A DNA stretch of 64,000 bases from Butyrivibrio fibrisolvens (GTDB lineage: Bacteria; Bacillota; Clostridia; Lachnospirales; Lachnospiraceae). Both the position numbers and the translations under genes were made by a program. The notes beneath the pieces are model-generated. The model ran no database searches. It was given only the letters and a program-made list of their open reading frames with translations, and was not told the DNA's origin. Within the stretch, counting starts at the first letter, position 1, and the number at the start of each line of letters is the position of its first letter. Where the stretch lies: contig NZ_CP146963.1 of assembly GCF_037113525.1 (NCBI RefSeq), forward strand, positions 2,604,001-2,668,000. Direction: 5' to 3'. Positions 17,686 to 26,805 of the stretch are shown here, in pieces.

Positions 17686-18354
17686 TCACCTGATATAGGG
17701 ATTATACTGTTTCTCATCACCAATAGTTGTACCCCCGCCGTGCCCGGGATATACGATCGTATCATCTGAAAGCTCAAAGAGTTTTTCCTTAACGGATCTG
17801 ACAAGAGTTGAAGCACTTCCGCCCGGGAAATCTGTTCTTCCAACAGATCCTTCAAATAAAGTATCTCCGCTTATTAAAACCTTATCATCGTCAAAGCTGT
17901 AGCAGCAAGAACCCACTGTATGTCCGGGAGTTCCGATAAGCCTGCATTTAAGGCCTGCTGCTTCAATGATCTCGCCATCTCTTAACAATCTGTCCGGTTT
18001 TATTGTTATACTTTTCCCAATAAAATCGTAGGAAAGGTTTGCATCGGGATCCTGGCAAAGGTCATCTTCCTTTTCCCAGCACCAAACCTGCGCTCCTGAA
18101 AGCTTTCTAAGATCATCTGCTCCTGACATATGATCAAAATGACCATGTGTAAGAAGTATAAGTTCCACTTTCAGATTATTCTGAGTAAGCTTTTCATATA
18201 AAAGATCGCCCTTATCTGCGGGATCAAATACTATGCAGGGAATAGGGGCATCTGATTTAGTAGGTTCTTCTGGATCCGCAGCGTTAAAAACAAAATAGCA
18301 ATTTGTCTGTACGGGTCCAAGGGTAACCATACCAACTTTAATATTTATATTCAT
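17686..18354 (-). CDS. Metallo-beta-lactamase-fold hydrolase (glyoxalase II-like)
   Basis: Cytoplasmic MBL-fold hydrolase of 222 residues. The metal-binding motif THGHFDH is followed by GTPGHTVGS, LISGDTLFEGSVGRTDFPGG and the C-terminal VYPGHGGGTTIGDEK, the pattern of YcbL/GloB-type thioesterases. It could hydrolyse S-lactoylglutathione-like or other thioesters; the true substrate is not visible. There is no clear ribosome site before ATG 18354, and the residues MVTLGPVQTNCY could begin at a slightly later methionine. In many Clostridia this gene follows relA in the order apt, relA, MBL, hemZ, exactly the order here. Confidence 0.85.
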   Translation of the reverse strand: MNINIKVGMVTLGPVQTNCYFVFNAADPEEPTKSDAPIPCIVFDPADKGDLLYEKLTQNNLKVELILLTHGHFDHMSGADDLRKLSGAQVWCWEKEDDLCQDPDANLSYDFIGKSITIKPDRLLRDGEIIEAAGLKCRLIGTPGHTVGSCCYSFDDDKVLISGDTLFEGSVGRTDFPGGSASTLVRSVKEKLFELSDDTIVYPGHGGGTTIGDEKQYNPYIR

Positions 18355-18374
18355 CTAGTATACTCTGTTTTATA

Positions 18375-18401
18375 TGATCTTATTCAATTTTGATAAGATC
18401 A
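18375..18401 (-). terminator. Hairpin after the (p)ppGpp synthetase gene
   Basis: TGATCTTAT at 18375-18383 pairs perfectly with 18393-18401. The T tract is poor, so it may be a weak terminator or an internal mRNA structure. Confidence 0.35.
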
Positions 18402-18493
18402 GTTTCTTTGCGTTGATTTTCTCTATTCTGATTTGCTCTTTTTCAAAAAGCATATTGGAATATATTTTGTAAATTATATTTAAAAAGATATTC

Positions 18494-20779
18494 TTAGCCT
18501 GTGCTTCTTTCGATATCAATTACGCTATCGATCTGTCTAAGCTTATCTGTTACAGTTACAAGCTCTTCACGGCTTGATACCTGGAATGAAGTATCCATAG
18601 TAGCAAGGCCCTGTTTACTTGTTCTTGTATTAAGAGACAGAATGCTGATGTTGTTCTCTGTAAGAACTCTTGATACATCTGCAAGAAGGCCTCGTCTGTC
18701 GTTAGCAAATATCTTGATGTCGGCTGTGTATTTCTCAGAGCCGATGATTCCGTCGTTCTCCCAACGGGCTTCTATAAGTCTGCTCTTATCTTCTATTGTC
18801 ATCTCTGCAACATTGACGCAGTCACGTCTGTGGATAGATACGCCTCTGCCTCTTGTTACAAATCCAACGATATCATCACCTGGAACAGGATTACAGCATC
18901 TTGAGAATCTTACTGCAACGTCATGCACACCTTTAACGATAATGGCATTGCCGCTTCCGTTGATCCTTGCAGGCGAATTTGAAATATTGGCAGCTGCAAG
19001 AACTTCTTCATCTGTAAGATTCTTCTTGTGATCCTTTTCGTAAAGCTCGCAGAGCTTGTTAACGATACCGCCTTCTTTGAGGGCGCCAAGACCTACTGCT
19101 GCAAGAACAGCATCCCAGTCATGGAAACCGTATTTATGAACTATGATATTGATATACTCATTCTTTGTAATATCAGAGATTTCAATACCTTTGGTTCTGC
19201 AATAATCAGCGATAAGCTCTTTACCGTGGTTAACATTCTCCTCTTTTTGCTGAGATCTGAACCACTGGTTGATCTTGTTCTTGGTGGATGTGGACTTGGC
19301 TATTGCAAGCCAGTCACGGGATGGTCCCTTGGAATTCTGTGATGTCAGGATCTCGATACGATCTCCATTCTGGATCACATAATCAATAGGAACCAGCTTA
19401 CCATTGACCTTGGCACCGATCATCTTGTTGCCGACAGCTGAGTGAACGCTGTATGCAAAGTCGATAGGTGTAGAACCGTTCTGAAGGTTCTTAACATCAC
19501 CCTGAGGGGTGAAGCAGTATACATCTTCTGAGAAAAGATTAAGGTCGCTCTTTAACAGATTCATGAACTCTCTGTTATCGCTCATGTCTCTTTGCCACTC
19601 AAGGATCTGACGAAGCCATACGAGCTTCTCTTCTTCCTGAGTCTCGATCTTCTTTCCATCAGAAGCTTCTTTGTATTTCCAGTGAGCAGCGATACCGTAT
19701 TCAGCTGCTCTGTGCATATCGAAAGTTCTTATCTGAATCTCGAAGGGAGCGCCGTTAGGTCCGATCAGCGTTGTATGAAGTGACTGATACATGTTGACCT
19801 TGGGCATTGCTATATAATCTTTGAATCGTCCGGGAATAGGCTTGTACATCTCGTGGATGATACCAAGAGCTGCATAACAGTCCTTTACTGATTCAACGAT
19901 GATCCTGACTGCGAACAGGTCATATATCTGATCAAGAGTCTTGCCCTGATTGTGCATCTTCTTGTAAATGCTGAAGAAGTGCTTAACTCGTCCGTTGACT
20001 TCGCCTTTAATGCCGGCTTCTTTGATCGCAACTTCAACGTCTTTGGCAATCTTTTCAACATAAGCTTCGCGCTCTTCTTTTTTCTCAGAAACCTTCTCCT
20101 TAAGATCTCTGTAGATCTCAGGCTTTAAGTATTTCAAAGAAAGATCATCAAGCTCAACCTTGATCTTACTGATACCAAGACGACCTGCGATAGGTGAATA
20201 GATATCAAGTGTCTCCTGAGCTATTCTGTGCTGCTTTTCAGGAGGCATATGTGTCAGGGTTCGCATGTTATGAAGTCTGTCGGCAAGTTTAATAAGGATT
20301 ACTCGGATATCCTTTGCCATAGCAAGGAACATCTTTCTGAGGTTCTCAGCCTGCATTTCAAGCTGCTCAGCGGTCTTATCCTTATAGTCTGCAGGAAGCT
20401 GCAGGCTTTGCAGCTTGGTAACTCCGTCAACAAGAAGTGCTACGTCTGAGCCAAACTGTTCATCTATCTCATCTTTAGTAAGAATGGTATCTTCAACGAC
20501 ATCATGCAAAAGCCCGGCTGCAATAGTCTCCTTATCAAGCTCAAGATCAGCTAATATAATAGAAACACACAGCGGGTGAATAATGTAGGGCTCGCCGGAT
20601 TTACGAAGCTGGTCTTTGTGGGCTTCGCGCGCAATATTATAAGCCTTCTCGATCATTGTGATATCATCTGACGGATGATACTTCTGCACTCTGGCGATCA
20701 GACCTTCATAGAGCTTTTCCGGTGGCTGAAACTCTTCAATTGATTCAATTTTCCCGTCATCAAATCTTTGTTCTAACAT
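18494..20779 (-). CDS. relA: Bifunctional (p)ppGpp synthetase/hydrolase
   Basis: Cytoplasmic Rel/SpoT homologue of 761 residues that makes and degrades the stringent alarmone. The N-terminal HD hydrolase has YIIHPLCVSIILADLELD, LLHDVVEDT and LADRLHNMRTL. The synthetase domain has FAVRIIVESVKDCYAALGIIH, PGRFKDYIAMPK and YQSLHTTLIGP. A TGS domain (CFTPQGDVKNL, GSTPIDFAYSVHSAVGNKMIGAKVNGKLVP) and a zinc-finger/ACT end (RFSRCCNPVPGDDIVGFVTRGRGVSIHR, ISILSLNTR) follow, so it is full length. The key hydrolase and synthetase motifs are intact, so both activities are expected. GAGGGAAA precedes the ATG at unusually short spacing. It lies just after apt, a common Clostridial arrangement. Confidence 0.95.
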   Translation of the reverse strand: MLEQRFDDGKIESIEEFQPPEKLYEGLIARVQKYHPSDDITMIEKAYNIAREAHKDQLRKSGEPYIIHPLCVSIILADLELDKETIAAGLLHDVVEDTILTKDEIDEQFGSDVALLVDGVTKLQSLQLPADYKDKTAEQLEMQAENLRKMFLAMAKDIRVILIKLADRLHNMRTLTHMPPEKQHRIAQETLDIYSPIAGRLGISKIKVELDDLSLKYLKPEIYRDLKEKVSEKKEEREAYVEKIAKDVEVAIKEAGIKGEVNGRVKHFFSIYKKMHNQGKTLDQIYDLFAVRIIVESVKDCYAALGIIHEMYKPIPGRFKDYIAMPKVNMYQSLHTTLIGPNGAPFEIQIRTFDMHRAAEYGIAAHWKYKEASDGKKIETQEEEKLVWLRQILEWQRDMSDNREFMNLLKSDLNLFSEDVYCFTPQGDVKNLQNGSTPIDFAYSVHSAVGNKMIGAKVNGKLVPIDYVIQNGDRIEILTSQNSKGPSRDWLAIAKSTSTKNKINQWFRSQQKEENVNHGKELIADYCRTKGIEISDITKNEYINIIVHKYGFHDWDAVLAAVGLGALKEGGIVNKLCELYEKDHKKNLTDEEVLAAANISNSPARINGSGNAIIVKGVHDVAVRFSRCCNPVPGDDIVGFVTRGRGVSIHRRDCVNVAEMTIEDKSRLIEARWENDGIIGSEKYTADIKIFANDRRGLLADVSRVLTENNISILSLNTRTSKQGLATMDTSFQVSSREELVTVTDKLRQIDSVIDIERSTG

Positions 20780-20841
20780 TTTCCCTCTTGCTTCAATCTA
20801 TTAGTTTTTGTAGAAAATGTAACCTAATATGTTTAGAAATA

Positions 20842-20863
20842 AGGAGTTCATAAATGAACTCCT
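20842..20863 (-). terminator. Hairpin after apt
   Basis: A perfect 10-bp stem (AGGAGTTCAT at 20842-20851 with ATGAACTCCT at 20854-20863) lies 23 bases after the apt stop. Without a long T run it may attenuate rather than stop transcription into relA. Confidence 0.5.
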
Positions 20864-20885
20864 ATAATTTCTATATCATTATTTA

Positions 20886-21410
20886 TTATTTTCCTTCGTA
20901 AGTAACTGCAGAATCAAGTCTGTATCCTGCAATCTTAGCTCTTCCGTTAAGTCCTGCAAGTTCCATCATTACAAGAACACCTGCAACTTCTCCGCCAAGT
21001 GACTCAACAAGCTTGATCATAGCTTCTGTTGTTCCACCTGTAGCAATAAGATCATCAACGATGAGGACCTTCTGACCAGGCTTAATAGAATCCTTGTGCA
21101 TCTCAAGTGTAGCCTTGCCATACTCAAGATCATAGTCGATCGAAACTGTCTCTGCAGGAAGCTTACCCTTCTTGCGGATAAGTACGAATGGTTTGTGGAG
21201 ATTATATGCGATAGGAGTTCCGAAAATGAATCCTCTAGACTCTGCTCCTACTACTACATCAAAATCGAGATCTTTAACAAGATCCTGCATTGTATCGATG
21301 GCAAGCTTAAGTCCATCCGGATCCTGCATTACTGTAGTGATATCCCTGAACATGATTCCTTCTTCAGGGAAGTTAGGTATTGTACGTACATAGTCTTTTA
21401 ATTCTTTCAT
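20886..21410 (-). CDS. apt: Adenine phosphoribosyltransferase
   Basis: Converts adenine and PRPP to AMP in purine salvage. The 174-residue product is the normal size and shows the family start (LKDYVRTIPNFPEEGIMFRDITT), VVGAESRGFIFG, the FVLIRKKGKLP loop and the PRPP-binding VLIVDDLIATGGTTEAM. Start ATG at 21410 has AGAGGA four bases upstream. It is upstream of relA in the same direction, with a hairpin between them. Confidence 0.96.
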   Translation of the reverse strand: MKELKDYVRTIPNFPEEGIMFRDITTVMQDPDGLKLAIDTMQDLVKDLDFDVVVGAESRGFIFGTPIAYNLHKPFVLIRKKGKLPAETVSIDYDLEYGKATLEMHKDSIKPGQKVLIVDDLIATGGTTEAMIKLVESLGGEVAGVLVMMELAGLNGRAKIAGYRLDSAVTYEGK

Positions 21411-21751
21411 TATTCCTCTTTTCCATAATCATTATATGATTATTATCTGATTAACTTTGTGAATCAGCTCACAATTTGTTCATTATAAAAACGTTATAGT
21501 AAAATAACAAAGCAGGAGTCAAAGCAATTTTTGTCTCCGGCGCCATACGTTGTTTTGGTGTAAAGTTTTTTTATACCAAACACTTTTATAACAATTCACT
21601 GATTAATTCAGACATATATTGTTAATTTTACCAAGAAAACGCCTGTAAAGCAAGATACCACGCATTTTTATCGACTTTCTTCTGGGTTCATATGCCACAA
21701 TTGCTGTATTTATCAGTGTTTTGCATTCCAGTATATCAGTCAAAACGAAAA
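21411..21751. other. Gene-free interval between apt and groEL
   Basis: About 340 AT-rich bases without a credible gene. It must hold the apt promoter. An imperfect hairpin (TTGGTGTA near 21554 with TATACCAA near 21575, around a T7 run) is the only other structure that I see. Confidence 0.5.
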
Positions 21752-21790
21752 TGCATCACGATCATATTTAATCAATACGAACGTGATGCA
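21752..21790 (-). terminator. Terminator of the groESL operon
   Basis: TGCATCACG (21752-21760) pairs perfectly with CGTGATGCA (21782-21790), about 60 bases after the groEL stop. On the minus strand it is followed by ATTTTCGTTTT. Confidence 0.7.
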
Positions 21791-21850
21791 CTCATTATTT
21801 ATATCAAATCTTTTATTGATCTTTGTCCAAAGGATCGATCATCCGGTTAA

Positions 21851-23467
21851 TCAATACATTCCCGGAGCTGGAGCTGGAGCAGCTGGTACAGGCTCTTTGA
21901 TTGTTGCAACAGCAGCTTCTGTTGTAAGGAATGAAGAAGCAACTGATGTAGCATTCTGAAGAGCTGATCTTGTAACCTTAGCAGGATCAAGGATACCATC
22001 CTTAACCATGTCAACATACTCTTCCTTGTAAGCGTTGAAGCCGATTCCAACTTCAGACTCCTTAACCTTGTTAACGATAACTGATCCGTCAAGACCTGCA
22101 TTTGCAGCGATGTGGAAAAGAGGAGCTTCGAGAGCCTTAAGAACGATCTTAGCACCTGTCTTCTCATCGCCTTCAAGACTTTCAAGAGTCTTTGCAGCTT
22201 CCTTGGAAGCGTGGATGTAAGCAGAACCACCACCGAAGATGATACCCTCTTCAACAGCTGCACGTGTAGCGTTAAGAGCATCTTCCATTCTGTACTTAGC
22301 TTCTTTCATCTCTGTCTCTGTAGCAGCACCTACGCGGATAACTGCAACACCGCCAGCGAGCTTGGCAAGTCTTTCCTGAAGCTTTTCTCTATCGAAATCA
22401 GATGTTGTATCTTCAATCTGCTTCTTGATCTGAGCAACTCTTGAATCGATGTCAGCCTTGTTGCCTTCGCCGTCAACGATTGTTGTCTTTTCCTTAGTAA
22501 CCTTAACGCTCTTAGCACGTCCAAGGTCATCAAGTGTTGTATCCTTAAGCTCAAGGCCAAGGTCTGAAGAGATAACCTTACCACCTGTAAGGATTGCGAT
22601 ATCCTGAAGCATCTCTTTACGTCTGTCGCCATAGCCAGGAGCCTTAACAGCAACTACGTTGAATGTTCCACGGAGCTTGTTAACGATAAGTGTTGTAAGA
22701 GCTTCGCCGTCAACATCTTCAGCGATGATGAGGAGCTTCTGACCTGTCTTAACAACCTGCTCAAGAAGAGGAAGGATGTCATTGATGTTTGAGATCTTCT
22801 TATCTGTGATAAGGATTGCAGGCTCTTCAAGGCTTGCTTCCATCTTATCCATATCTGTTGCCATGTAAGCTGAGATATAACCTCTGTCGAATTCCATACC
22901 TTCAACAAGGTCAAGCTCTGTCTGCATTGTCTTGGACTCTTCGATTGTGATAACGCCGTCGTTAGAAACCTTTTCCATAGCGTCAGCGATCATCTTACCA
23001 ACTTCATCATCACCTGATGAAACTGCTGCTACTCTTTCGATCTGCTCTTTGCCGCTAACCTTTGTAGCCATCTTCTTAACAGCTTCAACTGTAGCATCTG
23101 TAGCCTTCTTCATACCTTTACGAAGAACGATTGGGTTAGCACCTGCAGCGAGGTTCTTCATACCTTCGTTGATCATTGCCTGAGCAAGAACTGTAGCTGT
23201 TGTTGTACCGTCACCTGCTACATCGTTAGTCTTTGTAGCAACTTCCTTAACAAGCTGAGCACCCATGTTTTCATATGGATCTTCAAGCTCGATCTCTTTT
23301 GCGATTGTTACACCGTCGTTTGTGATTGTAGGAGCGCCGTAAGATTTATCAAGAACTACGTTTCTTCCCTTAGGTCCGATTGTTACACCTACTGTATCTG
23401 CAAGCTTGTTTACGCCTGCAACCATTGCCATACGGGCATCATCACCTGATTTAATTGTCTTTGCCAT
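21851..23467 (-). CDS. groEL: Chaperonin GroEL (Hsp60)
   Basis: ATP-dependent folding chaperone that assembles as a tetradecamer in the cytoplasm. The 538-residue protein is full length, with MAKTIKSGDDARMAM, GPKGRNVVLDKSYG, the nucleotide-binding GDGTTTATVLAQ, the apical FDRGYISAYM and the C-terminal signature region AAVEEGIIFGGGSAYIH. The C terminus is PAAPAPAPGMY rather than a long GGM repeat. GGAGGT lies ten bases before the ATG. It follows groES by 114 bases in the usual operon under the CIRCE operator. Confidence 0.98.
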   Translation of the reverse strand: MAKTIKSGDDARMAMVAGVNKLADTVGVTIGPKGRNVVLDKSYGAPTITNDGVTIAKEIELEDPYENMGAQLVKEVATKTNDVAGDGTTTATVLAQAMINEGMKNLAAGANPIVLRKGMKKATDATVEAVKKMATKVSGKEQIERVAAVSSGDDEVGKMIADAMEKVSNDGVITIEESKTMQTELDLVEGMEFDRGYISAYMATDMDKMEASLEEPAILITDKKISNINDILPLLEQVVKTGQKLLIIAEDVDGEALTTLIVNKLRGTFNVVAVKAPGYGDRRKEMLQDIAILTGGKVISSDLGLELKDTTLDDLGRAKSVKVTKEKTTIVDGEGNKADIDSRVAQIKKQIEDTTSDFDREKLQERLAKLAGGVAVIRVGAATETEMKEAKYRMEDALNATRAAVEEGIIFGGGSAYIHASKEAAKTLESLEGDEKTGAKIVLKALEAPLFHIAANAGLDGSVIVNKVKESEVGIGFNAYKEEYVDMVKDGILDPAKVTRSALQNATSVASSFLTTEAAVATIKEPVPAAPAPAPGMY

Positions 23468-23581
23468 GATACATGACCTCCATATATTATTATTTAGATA
23501 TATACTTTTGTGAAAAAATCTATAGAATTCATATTCACTATGAAATAACCTTAGCGAAATATCTTTTGACTAATGCGCCAA

Positions 23582-23866
23582 TTATTCTACTACTGCAAGA
23601 ATGTCATTCTGCTTAACGATGATGTATGTCTCTTCATCAAGCTTAACTTCTGTTCCAGCATATTTTGAATAGATAACTTTCTGTCCAACTTTAACTTCCA
23701 TCTTGACTTCCTTGCCATCAACAACTCCGCCAGGACCAACAGCTATAATTTCAGCCTGCTGAGGTTTCTCTTTTTCCTTTCCGGGAAGAACGATTCCTGA
23801 TGCTGTAGTCTCCTCTGCTTCAAGCTGCTTTAATACAACTCTGTCTCCAAGTGGTGTTAATTTCAT
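23582..23866 (-). CDS. groES: Co-chaperonin GroES (Hsp10)
   Basis: A 94-residue lid protein that forms a heptamer on GroEL. It shows the normal MKLTPLGDRVVLKQLEAEE start, the mobile loop ETTASGIVLPGKEKEKP and the end VKQNDILAVVE. The ATG at 23866 is chosen because it begins the conserved N terminus and has GGAGG eight bases upstream. It is the first gene of the operon, preceded by a sigma-A promoter and the CIRCE element. Confidence 0.98.
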   Translation of the reverse strand: MKLTPLGDRVVLKQLEAEETTASGIVLPGKEKEKPQQAEIIAVGPGGVVDGKEVKMEVKVGQKVIYSKYAGTEVKLDEETYIIVKQNDILAVVE

Positions 23867-24024
23867 GATAAAGCCTCCTTTATATACATATATAATTTGC
23901 GATTTATTAAAGATAACAAACATCCATGATGTCCGCTAACTTTTAGTCCAAAGATCAGGACCTTCGACGATAAAACCAAAACTTTAGTTTTATCATTTAG
24001 CCTGAATACTGGCTTTCTAGTTTA

Positions 24025-24051
24025 TTAGCACTCATCTCCCCTGAGTGCTAA
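24025..24051. promoter_or_regulatory. CIRCE operator of groESL
   Basis: A perfect TTAGCACTC-N9-GAGTGCTAA inverted repeat. This is the binding site of the heat-shock repressor HrcA, which blocks groESL transcription until heat stress. It lies just downstream of the predicted promoter. Confidence 0.97.
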
Positions 24052-24062
24052 CCACAAAATAT

Positions 24063-24091
24063 ATAATAATGTCGCAGATGTTTTGATGCAA
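24063..24091 (-). promoter_or_regulatory. Sigma-A promoter of groESL
   Basis: On the minus strand TTGCAT (24091-24086) and TATTAT (24068-24063) are separated by 17 bases. The CIRCE operator begins 11 bases after the -10 box, covering the start site, as in other HrcA-controlled operons. Confidence 0.7.
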
Positions 24092-24182
24092 ATTGATTTA
24101 TTGTAATTATAATTCATTATACCTCTATTTTTCTCTCATAATCTCTCGTTTACTCGTTTTTGCTTCTTGCACATGTCGCATC

Positions 24183-24243
24183 AAAAAAGAACACCCCCTC
24201 AAACGCGCTTTCTAAGCCACTTTGAGGAGGATGTCCCTTTTTT
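24183..24243 (-). terminator. Terminator between the phosphoesterase gene and groES
   Basis: AAAAAAGAACACCCCCTCAAA (24183-24203) pairs with TTTGAGGAGGATGTCCCTTTTTT (about 24221-24243) with a few bulges. It is flanked by A and T runs, so it can work on both strands. Confidence 0.7.
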
Positions 24244-24360
24244 ATTATCCTTTGTTTATTCTTTTTTTATTTTTGTCTAATTCAGCTATATCAAGGATCT
24301 TATCTGTTTTTGATTATCTTCACTATCTAACCAGATTATCCTTCGCACATATAACCGGTC

Positions 24361-24484
24361 AATACCTTGAGGATTCCTGAGGCTGGCAGTTAATAAACGA
24401 TTTTCTTGTCTTTGAAAAATATATAAAATTCACGACAACAAAATCATTTATTAACTGTCAGCCTCAGGAATCCTCTGCGCATGC
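24361..24484. repeat. Foldback element copy A (short form)
   Basis: A 124-bp foldback sequence. Arms of about 45 bp (AATACCTTGAGGATTCCTGA at the left edge, TCAGGAATCCTCTGCGCATGC at the right edge) pair almost perfectly over GGCTGGCAGTTAATAAA. It matches copy D at both outer edges (AATACCTTG left, GCATGC right) but lacks the internal apex and loop of the longer copies, so it looks like an internal deletion derivative. It lies between the phosphoesterase gene and its terminator. Confidence 0.85.
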
Positions 24485-24488
24485 TTTT

Positions 24489-25373
24489 TTATTTGTGCGG
24501 TATGTCTTTACCGTTCATGTCGATAAAGTTCTCTTTAAGAGCGAGGGCCCAGTATCTTTCAGGGATATCAGGCCAGTGTGCTTCTCCTCTTTCCTGCTCG
24601 CACAGCTGGGTCGCTCTCATAAGTATAGTTTGGTTGAGATCGATTCCAGTTCGGATAGTGTGCATCGTTACTGCTGCCCATGCAGGTGCCATCTCCATGA
24701 GGCCTGATGAAGAAAACTCAGACAGTATCTCTTTTCTGTCATAATCAAGCTGATAGTATTCCTCTTCCCATCTGCCGCCTTCGTCATGAATTATGGCAAA
24801 CTGGGTCTTTCCGCCAAAATTCCACGGAATGCCTATTGATCCGGGATTAACAGCTCTTTTATTTCTATAAGTATAGGTCTCCTGTTCATGATGATGACCG
24901 TGAATTATAAAATCAGACTTAAGCTGAGCTACGATACGTCTTGTTGTACGGCTCTTGCCCATCATGAATTCTCTTGAAGATGTCGGCGATCCGTGACACA
25001 TTTCAAAAGATGGCATACCTTTTTGCTTCCACATGGAATAAATAGGAAGTGAGTCAAAAAAGTTAAAATCCTTATCCGTAAGATTCTTATATGTATAAAG
25101 AAGTGTCCCGCTTGCAGAACCTTTTTTCCAGCCTGTCTCTCCTCTTTTTTTGTAATCAAGAAGGTATTCCTCCCTGTTACCTCTTATGATCCAGACTTTG
25201 AAAAACTTCTGCATCATGTATATCATTTCCATAGTTTTTTGAGGATTGGGACAGTCGGTTACATAATCTCCAAGAAGGGCAAAATTGGTGATCCCTTTCT
25301 CGCAGGCTTTGTCAAAGCAGGCCTGAAGGGCGCTATGATTTGAATGTATGTCACTAAAAACAGCTATATCCAT
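24489..25373 (-). CDS. Metallophosphoesterase
   Basis: Calcineurin-like phosphoesterase of 294 residues with two-metal motifs in order: DIHSNH, GDYVTD, GNREE, CHGSP and GHHHEQET, followed by the NPGSIGIPW motif of the YfcE/DNA-repair-like subgroup. The C-terminal 80 residues are an extension without a motif that I recognise. It probably cleaves a phosphodiester or phosphomonoester in the cytoplasm; the substrate cannot be told. Start ATG at 25373 has GGAG seven bases upstream. Its 3' flank carries foldback copy A and then a terminator. Confidence 0.88.
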   Translation of the reverse strand: MDIAVFSDIHSNHSALQACFDKACEKGITNFALLGDYVTDCPNPQKTMEMIYMMQKFFKVWIIRGNREEYLLDYKKRGETGWKKGSASGTLLYTYKNLTDKDFNFFDSLPIYSMWKQKGMPSFEMCHGSPTSSREFMMGKSRTTRRIVAQLKSDFIIHGHHHEQETYTYRNKRAVNPGSIGIPWNFGGKTQFAIIHDEGGRWEEEYYQLDYDRKEILSEFSSSGLMEMAPAWAAVTMHTIRTGIDLNQTILMRATQLCEQERGEAHWPDIPERYWALALKENFIDMNGKDIPHK

Positions 25374-25419
25374 TCGTATCTCCGGAAGATGTTTTTCTTT
25401 GATTGTAACATATACTCCT

Positions 25420-26718
25420 TTATCTGCCCATCAGTTCTCTTCCACGAAATGCATATGAAGGATACAATGTATAACCATTCTCCAGCGTTTCTGTTGATAT
25501 TTCATGAGACTTTGCACCAACAGCCTCAATATCTCCATCCGTGATGTCATATGTGAAAACGGTGTATGATTCATCTTCTTCGGGAACAACTACGTATATG
25601 AATTCTTTTCCATCTTCTTTGTGAACGTAATAATAATCTATAATAGTGGAGCAAGACTTAAACTTCTTTTTAATAGTTTCACTCTTGCCATCCAAAGTGA
25701 GAATAAGCGCTTTTTCTGGTATATATCCATCTTTGTACTCACCATCATCAACAAATTCCAGCTTGATCCCGTTCTCATCTGCTTTGCTGCTGCCATCATA
25801 AGCTGTATGATATGTCACATAATTACTTTCATCATCCGGAATAAACTTTTCACCGATCACATCTTCATATTCGTCATAACCTATAACAACATCTGAAGCT
25901 CCAAAGTTGTAAGAGGTAATCTCGTAAACATTAAATATAAAATGAATACCATCTTTTGCAAAATACCAGTTGTATGGGTATTCAGCCTTATCCGAATCTG
26001 AAGAATCCGACTCTTTTGGCTCGAATTTGTAATGAGAAAGCGCATCTTCGAGATTATAGAACTGATCCTCATCTTCCTCAATTGCGTGGAGTTCTTCTGC
26101 AAGAATTTCGTTGAGTTCATCTTCAGTGCAGGTTAAAACATCACCTATCTTCAGCTCTTCTCCGGTCTGAGTGTCATAGGTAAAACCATAACTATTTATA
26201 TTACTGTGAGGTCCACCATAAAACTCATCTATGGTTGTTACTGTGCTGACCAGAGTATCGTCAACACGAATCACATTGACATTTTCGTAGTATGAATATG
26301 GTCCGCAGAAATAGTAGTCATTATCAACAGCATCTTCGTATGCTGATTTTGCAAGCTCTGTTGTCTCAAGTGTGATCTTTTCCTGCTCTTTGATCCTGGC
26401 TTCAGCATGCTTATTAATGGCTTCACAAAGCTCTTTATAATCGCTATCTTCATCCATCATCAAAACTGCATATTTTCCCTCAAAAAGCACCCCGTCTTCA
26501 AGGTTTTTCTCGGCATCTGAAGATTTCTTTTTGCCGTCATAAGTGTTTTGGACTTCTTTATAGGCAATCTTAAAGTCCCAGTCGAAATCATCGGATTTTT
26601 CCTGCAAATGCGGTGAACTGATCACATTGTCTCCTGCCGCATTGCTACTAAAACTGCAGCCACATGTGGCTAATGCTATAACTAATGATGCTCCCGTTAA
26701 AAATGTCTTTTTTTTCAT
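25420..26718 (-). CDS. Lipoprotein with DUF3298/RsiV-like domain
   Basis: A 432-residue predicted lipoprotein (lipobox LATCGC near residue 20). The region at about 60-290 resembles the DUF4163-DUF3298 pair found in RsiV-type proteins: IDEFYGGPHSNINSYGFTYDTQTGEELKIGDVL is diagnostic of DUF3298. In RsiV this domain binds lysozyme, but here there is no sigma factor beside it and no anti-sigma domain, so a sensing or envelope role is inference. The rest is acidic and strand-rich with no other domain recognised. A GGGGAG ribosome site precedes the ATG at 26718. Confidence 0.75.
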   Translation of the reverse strand: MKKKTFLTGASLVIALATCGCSFSSNAAGDNVISSPHLQEKSDDFDWDFKIAYKEVQNTYDGKKKSSDAEKNLEDGVLFEGKYAVLMMDEDSDYKELCEAINKHAEARIKEQEKITLETTELAKSAYEDAVDNDYYFCGPYSYYENVNVIRVDDTLVSTVTTIDEFYGGPHSNINSYGFTYDTQTGEELKIGDVLTCTEDELNEILAEELHAIEEDEDQFYNLEDALSHYKFEPKESDSSDSDKAEYPYNWYFAKDGIHFIFNVYEITSYNFGASDVVIGYDEYEDVIGEKFIPDDESNYVTYHTAYDGSSKADENGIKLEFVDDGEYKDGYIPEKALILTLDGKSETIKKKFKSCSTIIDYYYVHKEDGKEFIYVVVPEEDESYTVFTYDITDGDIEAVGAKSHEISTETLENGYTLYPSYAFRGRELMGR

Positions 26719-26778
26719 AGCTCACATCTCCCCAAAATACTTTAATTCATATTTTGTTGTTAAATTACAATATGAGGT

Positions 26779-26805
26779 AGGTGTCAAAAGTTCCTTTTGA
26801 CCCTT
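26779..26805. repeat. Short dispersed palindrome, copy 2
   Basis: Shares the run from TATGAGGTAGG through TTCCTTTTGAC with the copy at 9288. The right arm has lost one base (CTTTTGACCCT instead of CTTTTGACACCT), so the stem is imperfect. It overlaps the stop codon of the small ORF at 26804. Confidence 0.85.

Noticed and set aside
21847..22653. Alternative frames opposite or within groEL that stay open
   Set aside because: Leu/Ser/Arg-rich translations typical of shifted frames of a well used gene; groEL itself is unambiguous.
24361..24484. Simple terminator for the phosphoesterase gene
   Set aside because: It is a hairpin in the right place, but it is far longer than a terminator, lacks a T run, and shares its edges with copy D 26 kb away; a proper terminator follows at 24183-24243.
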